This document shows, in pieces, positions 60,430 through 64,000 of a stretch of DNA of 64,000 nucleotides. The stretch is from Candidatus Ornithospirochaeta avicola. Lineage in GTDB: Bacteria > Spirochaetota > Spirochaetia > Sphaerochaetales > Sphaerochaetaceae. The stretch spans positions 1-64,000 of the forward strand of contig DXHU01000023.1 of NCBI GenBank assembly GCA_019113245.1, given 5' to 3'. The notes beneath the pieces were generated by a model. That model did not search any database and was not told where the DNA came from. It saw only the letters and a program-made list of their open reading frames with translations. A program made the translations under genes and the position numbers. How positions within the stretch are numbered: position 1 is the first letter of the stretch; each line of letters starts with the position of its first letter.

Positions 60430-62046
60430 TTATACCTCACTATTTATAACGTTCTTCTTTACGGAGAGAACTTTTGCCGGTGATACGCTGAGCTCTGTAT
60501 ACCCCATCTTTATGAACCTGTCGGTTAGAGTCAGATCAGAGCCGAGCTCACCGCAGATTCCTGCCCAGATATTGTTCTTCACAGCCTCTCTTGCCACATT
60601 CTCCATAAGGCGCAAAATAGCTTCATGGTGAGCATTGAAGAAGTAATCAAGCTTCTCATTCTGCCTGTCTATGGCAAGTGTGTACTGGCTGAGATCATTT
60701 GTTCCTACAGAGAAGAAATCAACAAGAGGTGCAAGCTCGTCTGCAATGACTGCAGCTGCCGGGGTTTCAATCATGATACCCTTCTCAATATTCTTGTCAA
60801 AAGCAATACCATCATCTTCAAGCTCTTTTTCAACAACAGTAAGGAAATCCTTTATCTCAAGAACCTCTTCCTTTGAGATTATCATCGGGAACATGATAGC
60901 TACCTTTCCGTATGCGCTTGCTCTGTATATTGCCCTGAGCTGCGTGCGGAATATGTCCTTCTGCCTGATGCAGATTCTTATGCCCCTGTATCCGAGTGCA
61001 GGATTCTCTTCCTCTTCAAGATTGAAATAGTCGACCTTCTTGTCTGCTCCGATATCAAGAGTTCTTATGACGCAGAGCCTTCCTTCAAGAGCTTCAACAG
61101 CTTTTCTGTACTGCTCGAAAAGCTCGTCCTCTGTCGGGAAGCTGTCACGGCCGAGGTAAAGGAACTCACTTCTCATGAGTCCGACACCGTCCGCATCATT
61201 CTTTACAGCAAGAAGAGCGTCATCACTTGATCCGATGTTGGCAAACACTCTTATCTTCTTACCGCTCTTTGTGACTGCGCTCTTTCCGCGGTACTGCTCG
61301 AGTTCCCTCTTGTTTCTCTCTTCGTCCTCTTTCTTCTTTTCTGCCTTTTTTATCTCGCTTTCATCCGGATCGATTACATAGGTTGAGTCAAAACCGTCAA
61401 CTATCATCATCTTTCCGCTCAGAGTGCAGGTAATATCTATATCTGCCTGTACAAGGGCTGGAATTCCCATTGCCCGTGCAAGTATGGCAGTATGTGAATT
61501 GCTTGAACCGTTTTTGATTACAATTGCAAGTATCTTTGATTTATCCAGACTTATTGTCTCACTTGGAGTAAGGTCATCAGATACAAGGATTGAAGGCTCT
61601 TCAATCTGATTGCCCTTATCCGCACCAAGAAGAGTCCTTACAAGGCGGTCAGAAATATCTCTGACATCAAGAGCTCTTGCCTTCATGTAGTCATCATCAA
61701 GGGATGCAAAGCTCTCAGCCATTTCATCACCGACTTTTTTTACAGCAGCAGGTGCGCTGAGCCCGCTATTTATCTCTGCTTCGATTCCTTCTGTGAAATC
61801 AGGATCTTCAAGGAACATTGACTGCACATCGATTATGTCAGCCTGCTCCTGACCAAGTTCTTTCAGAGTCTTTTCATAAAGTGCTGAAAGGTCAGCTCTT
61901 GCCTTATCTATCGCAGCATTGAGTTTCTCAAGCTCATTTTCAGAACACTCGCCTTCAAGCGAGTATGAAAGGTCAGCCTTCTCAAAAACAAAAATCTTAC
62001 CGATTGCTATTGATGAGAAAACACTCTTTCCTTTTCCCTTTATCAT
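60430..62046 (-). CDS. ptsI: PTS Enzyme I
   Basis: The 538-residue phosphoenolpyruvate-protein phosphotransferase starts the PTS relay. The phospho-His is in NGSSNSHTAILARAMGIPA (His185). PEP-binding motifs are FANIGSSDDALLA (about 262), DGVGLMRSEFLYLGRDSFP (about 280-298), TLDIGADKKVDYF and the catalytic Cys in WAGICGELGSD. It is about 35 residues shorter than E. coli EI. It sits directly after crr with no gap and before ptsH. Confidence 0.96.
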   Translation of the reverse strand: MIKGKGKSVFSSIAIGKIFVFEKADLSYSLEGECSENELEKLNAAIDKARADLSALYEKTLKELGQEQADIIDVQSMFLEDPDFTEGIEAEINSGLSAPAAVKKVGDEMAESFASLDDDYMKARALDVRDISDRLVRTLLGADKGNQIEEPSILVSDDLTPSETISLDKSKILAIVIKNGSSNSHTAILARAMGIPALVQADIDITCTLSGKMMIVDGFDSTYVIDPDESEIKKAEKKKEDEERNKRELEQYRGKSAVTKSGKKIRVFANIGSSDDALLAVKNDADGVGLMRSEFLYLGRDSFPTEDELFEQYRKAVEALEGRLCVIRTLDIGADKKVDYFNLEEEENPALGYRGIRICIRQKDIFRTQLRAIYRASAYGKVAIMFPMIISKEEVLEIKDFLTVVEKELEDDGIAFDKNIEKGIMIETPAAAVIADELAPLVDFFSVGTNDLSQYTLAIDRQNEKLDYFFNAHHEAILRLMENVAREAVKNNIWAGICGELGSDLTLTDRFIKMGYTELSVSPAKVLSVKKNVINSEV

Positions 62047-62532
62047 TTATTTGATGACCTCCAAAACCTTGTCTCCAGCCTTGACGCTTTCTGAAGTGAA
62101 TACCTTCACATCTTTAAAATCATCACTGTTGCAGATGACCATCGGAGTTATTGTCTCAAAACCCTTGCTCTTGAGAAAATCAAGATCGAATTTGATAAGT
62201 TCATCCCCTTTCTTGACACTGTCTCCTGTCTGCTTGAGAACTGTAAAGCCCTCGCCTTTGAGACTGATTGTCTCCAAACCCACATGGATGAGGATTTCAA
62301 GTCCTGAATCTGTTATGAGATTTACAGCATGACCTGTGTCAAACATAAGATCTATCTTTGCATCAATAGGAGCACGGAGGACGCCTTCAGAAGGCTCGAT
62401 TGCAACTCCCTTACCCATAAGACCGTCACTGAATGTAGGATCTGGAACCTTTGTTATATCTACAGCTTTACCGCCAACTGGTGCACCCAGAACAATGCCT
62501 TCCTTTTTCTTGAGGAAATCAAAAACTCCCAT
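62047..62532 (-). CDS. crr: PTS glucose-type EIIA (Crr)
   Basis: A 161-residue soluble EIIA. The phospho-His is in LIHVGLETI (His83) and the conserved auxiliary His in FDTGHAVN (His68). The N-terminus FDFLKKKEG and GEGF loop are typical. It passes phosphate from HPr to the EIICB. It is the first gene of the operon: AGGAGG precedes the ATG and a TATACT -10 lies about 40 bases upstream. Confidence 0.95.
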   Translation of the reverse strand: MGVFDFLKKKEGIVLGAPVGGKAVDITKVPDPTFSDGLMGKGVAIEPSEGVLRAPIDAKIDLMFDTGHAVNLITDSGLEILIHVGLETISLKGEGFTVLKQTGDSVKKGDELIKFDLDFLKSKGFETITPMVICNSDDFKDVKVFTSESVKAGDKVLEVIK

Positions 62533-62569
62533 AGCTTAGCCTCCTAGTACGCATACATACGCTTGTTTA

Positions 62570-62575
62570 AGTATA
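62570..62575 (-). promoter_or_regulatory. -10 of the PTS operon
   Basis: Minus-strand TATACT, with the start predicted at about 62563. The -35 is weak (TATATG-like). AGGAGG at 62541-62546 serves crr. The rest of 62576-62678 is AT-rich with no other signal. Confidence 0.5.
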
Positions 62576-62678
62576 ACATTAAAAAATCAGTTTCATATAA
62601 CAAAAAATGCAACTAATATAACTTTTTCTGTAAAAATCATAGGAAAATCATGTAAAAATATTATTATAAACGATTATT

Positions 62679-63227
62679 TCAGTTCTCTATGACTAAACAG
62701 TCGGAAAAATCAAATGCAGAAAAGTACATATCCTCAAGGGGTATGTACAGACTTATGTACTGCTCAAAAATCTGTGGGGAAGTGCGTTTTTCTATCCTTT
62801 CCAGTCTTTTTCCAACATCTGACTTCAAAATGTATTTCAAATTATATGCATGTCTGAATTCAGGATTGAGTGCATATACGCCTTCAACTATCCTGATTCT
62901 GCTTTTTATCAGCTTCTTTTCTTTAATGCACTGGCTTCTGCAATCAAATACAGAATATTCAAACGATGGAAGATTAATCTGGCTTACAACCTCAGAGAGA
63001 AATCTCTTCTTGTCAAGGAAATTTCCAGCAACTGTAAAATTTTCCGCCTTTCTCTCTTTTATGGGAATGAAGAAATCATCCATATGGATTATGTCAGCGC
63101 TCAAAATATCTTCTAGTTTCTTTGCCAGTGTTGTCTTGCCGCATCCGCTCTTTCCGTCAATTGCAGCAACAGCCATCCCCTTTCTTTCAAGAAGAGAGGA
63201 GACAGCGTTTATTATTTCTTCAATCAC
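62679..63227 (-). CDS. Uridine-kinase-like P-loop protein
   Basis: A 182-residue nucleoside/pantothenate-kinase-like protein. The P-loop AAIDGKSGCGKTTLAKKL (about 21-38), HMDDFFIP (about 48-55) and VEGVYALNPE (about 115-124) define the uridine-kinase family. The later lid and C-terminal half are shorter than in Udk (about 210), so the true substrate is unsure. It follows the acetolactate synthase gene with a four-base overlap. Confidence 0.82.
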   Translation of the reverse strand: MIEEIINAVSSLLERKGMAVAAIDGKSGCGKTTLAKKLEDILSADIIHMDDFFIPIKERKAENFTVAGNFLDKKRFLSEVVSQINLPSFEYSVFDCRSQCIKEKKLIKSRIRIVEGVYALNPEFRHAYNLKYILKSDVGKRLERIEKRTSPQIFEQYISLYIPLEDMYFSAFDFSDCLVIEN

Positions 63228-64000
63228 GAGAAATCCTCATTGTCAATAAAGCCAATCATGTCATTTATTGATGCACCGGGAGCGACCATTGGAAGAACCT
63301 TGTCATCAAGAGGAATCTCAACATCGACAACACATGCCTTGCCCATGGCAATGACCTCTTCAAGCACCGCCCCAGGATCATCGCTCAGGCTGAGACGCCT
63401 TCCCTCAATTGAGAATGCGGATGCAAGCTTGATCCAGTCAACAGGGGTTGAAAGCGTTGTCTCACTATAGCGTCCATCATAGAAAAGAGTCTGCCACTGG
63501 CGAACCATTCCAAGTGCGTGATTGTTCATAATCAGAATAACTACAGGAAGATTATAGCGTGAGATTGTTGCAAGCTCGTTCATGTTCATCCTGAATGAGC
63601 CATCGCCTGCTATGTTCACGACACGGGCATCAGGACGTGCCATCTGGGCCCCGATTGCCGCTCCTGTGCCAAAGCCCATGGTGCCAAGACCTCCGCTTGT
63701 TAAAAACCTTCGTGCCCTTATGGTCTTTAAAAACTGTGCAGCCCACATCTGATGCTGCCCGACTTCTGTTGTTATCACATTGTTCTCAGGAAGGATCTTC
63801 TCAAGAGCCTTCAATACCTCACGGCTTCTCCTGCTTTCTGTAGTGACCTTCATAGGATAGCGTTCTCTGAGTCTCTGGATATTCTCAATCCATTCATGGT
63901 GGTCAAGAGGATTTGAATCAAAATGAGAGATAAGACGGGAAAGAATCTCCTTAATATCCCCTATCACATGATGTGATGTGTAGATGTTCTTGTCTATTTC
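63224..64000 (-). CDS. ilvB: Acetolactate synthase large subunit, 3' part (runs off the window)
   Basis: The visible part encodes the C-terminal 258 residues, open to the window edge; the codons upstream of position 63967 (EIDKNIYTSHH) continue the family sequence. The thiamine-diphosphate-binding domain has TVETHQMWAAQFL-like VGQHQMWAAQFLKT, FLTSGGLGTMGFGTGAAIGAQ and the GDG...N motif GDGSFRMNMNELATISRYNL with NNHALGMVRQWQ. It catalyses the first step of branched-chain amino acid synthesis, or acetoin formation. The small subunit is not seen here. Confidence 0.9.
   Translation of the reverse strand, partial: EIDKNIYTSHHVIGDIKEILSRLISHFDSNPLDHHEWIENIQRLRERYPMKVTTESRRSREVLKALEKILPENNVITTEVGQHQMWAAQFLKTIRARRFLTSGGLGTMGFGTGAAIGAQMARPDARVVNIAGDGSFRMNMNELATISRYNLPVVILIMNNHALGMVRQWQTLFYDGRYSETTLSTPVDWIKLASAFSIEGRRLSLSDDPGAVLEEVIAMGKACVVDVEIPLDDKVLPMVAPGASINDMIGFIDNEDFS

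Noticed and set aside
1-64000. CRISPR array or cas genes
   Set aside because: No regularly spaced direct repeats and no Cas proteins were found; TnpB is the only related nuclease.

Overview
The window looks like chromosome from a fermentative, probably host-associated spirochaete, most like Sphaerochaetaceae or related gut lineages. This is inferred from gene content: a long PPi-type phosphofructokinase, a very short RNA polymerase omega subunit, spirochaete-style cytidylate-kinase-like proteins, a YicC/RpoZ/MiaA neighbourhood, a Na+-decarboxylase beta subunit, a maltodextrin ABC system and a complete PTS. Base composition is moderately AT-rich. The exception is one clearly GC-richer segment, a TnpB insertion element at about 47953-49345. 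No rRNA, CRISPR array or prophage was seen.

Layout. 165-2212: asnA and mscL diverge around a palindrome, followed by a small orphan gene. 2209-6751 (minus): DJ-1/PfpI protein, DAHP synthase, acyl-CoA synthetase, WalJ-like metallo-hydrolase and an ArsC/Spx-fold protein. 6919-12744: asnS, yaiI, PPi-phosphofructokinase, yhbY and a second acyl-CoA synthetase. 12882-19082 (minus): a complete phosphate regulon pstSCAB-phoU-phoB-phoR behind a four-repeat Pho box. 19213-27220: folC, rqcH and an unknown membrane protein (plus), facing miaA, rpoZ, a Cmk-like protein, yicC, an unknown protein, a zinc-ribbon microprotein and a membrane protein (minus). 27294-31878 (minus): a methyltransferase-like protein, a heparinase II/III family enzyme, two methylthioadenosine-salvage enzymes and a deaminase. 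31991-35519: exported FKBP isomerase, YhcH-like protein, kinase-like protein and flavodiiron protein. 35770-38534: two enzymes that together would make 1,3-diaminopropane. 38584-39817: Na+-pumping decarboxylase beta and gamma subunits. 39997-45719: a LacI-controlled maltodextrin operon. 45700-46957: CcdA plus thioredoxin. 47032-49564: a DMT transporter interrupted at its 3' end by the TnpB element, then tRNA-Val(GAC). 49661-51827: acetyltransferase, HAD phosphatase and DMT transporter. 51946-56549: phosphofructokinase, Ppx/GppA, Ppk1 and nicotinamidase-like protein. 56546-58599: NahK-like sugar kinase divergent from a PocR/AraC regulator. 58682-62532 (minus): crr-ptsI-ptsH-EIICB. 62679-64000 (minus): uridine-kinase-like protein and the 3' part of acetolactate synthase.

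The physiology that emerges is anaerobic sugar fermentation (PTS, maltodextrin uptake, two phosphofructokinases, hexosamine kinase), with phosphate and polyphosphate management, Na+ energetics, oxygen detoxification and polyamine production.

The most unusual pattern is in gene starts. About a dozen promoter-proximal genes have no Shine-Dalgarno sequence. Instead they carry a -10 hexamer, often the extended form TGC-TAnnnT, placed so that the predicted transcription start falls on or within a few bases of the start codon. Their neighbours have ordinary Shine-Dalgarno sequences. This points to frequent leaderless mRNAs. The second notable item is the TnpB element: the displaced original C-terminus of the interrupted transporter can still be read on its far side.
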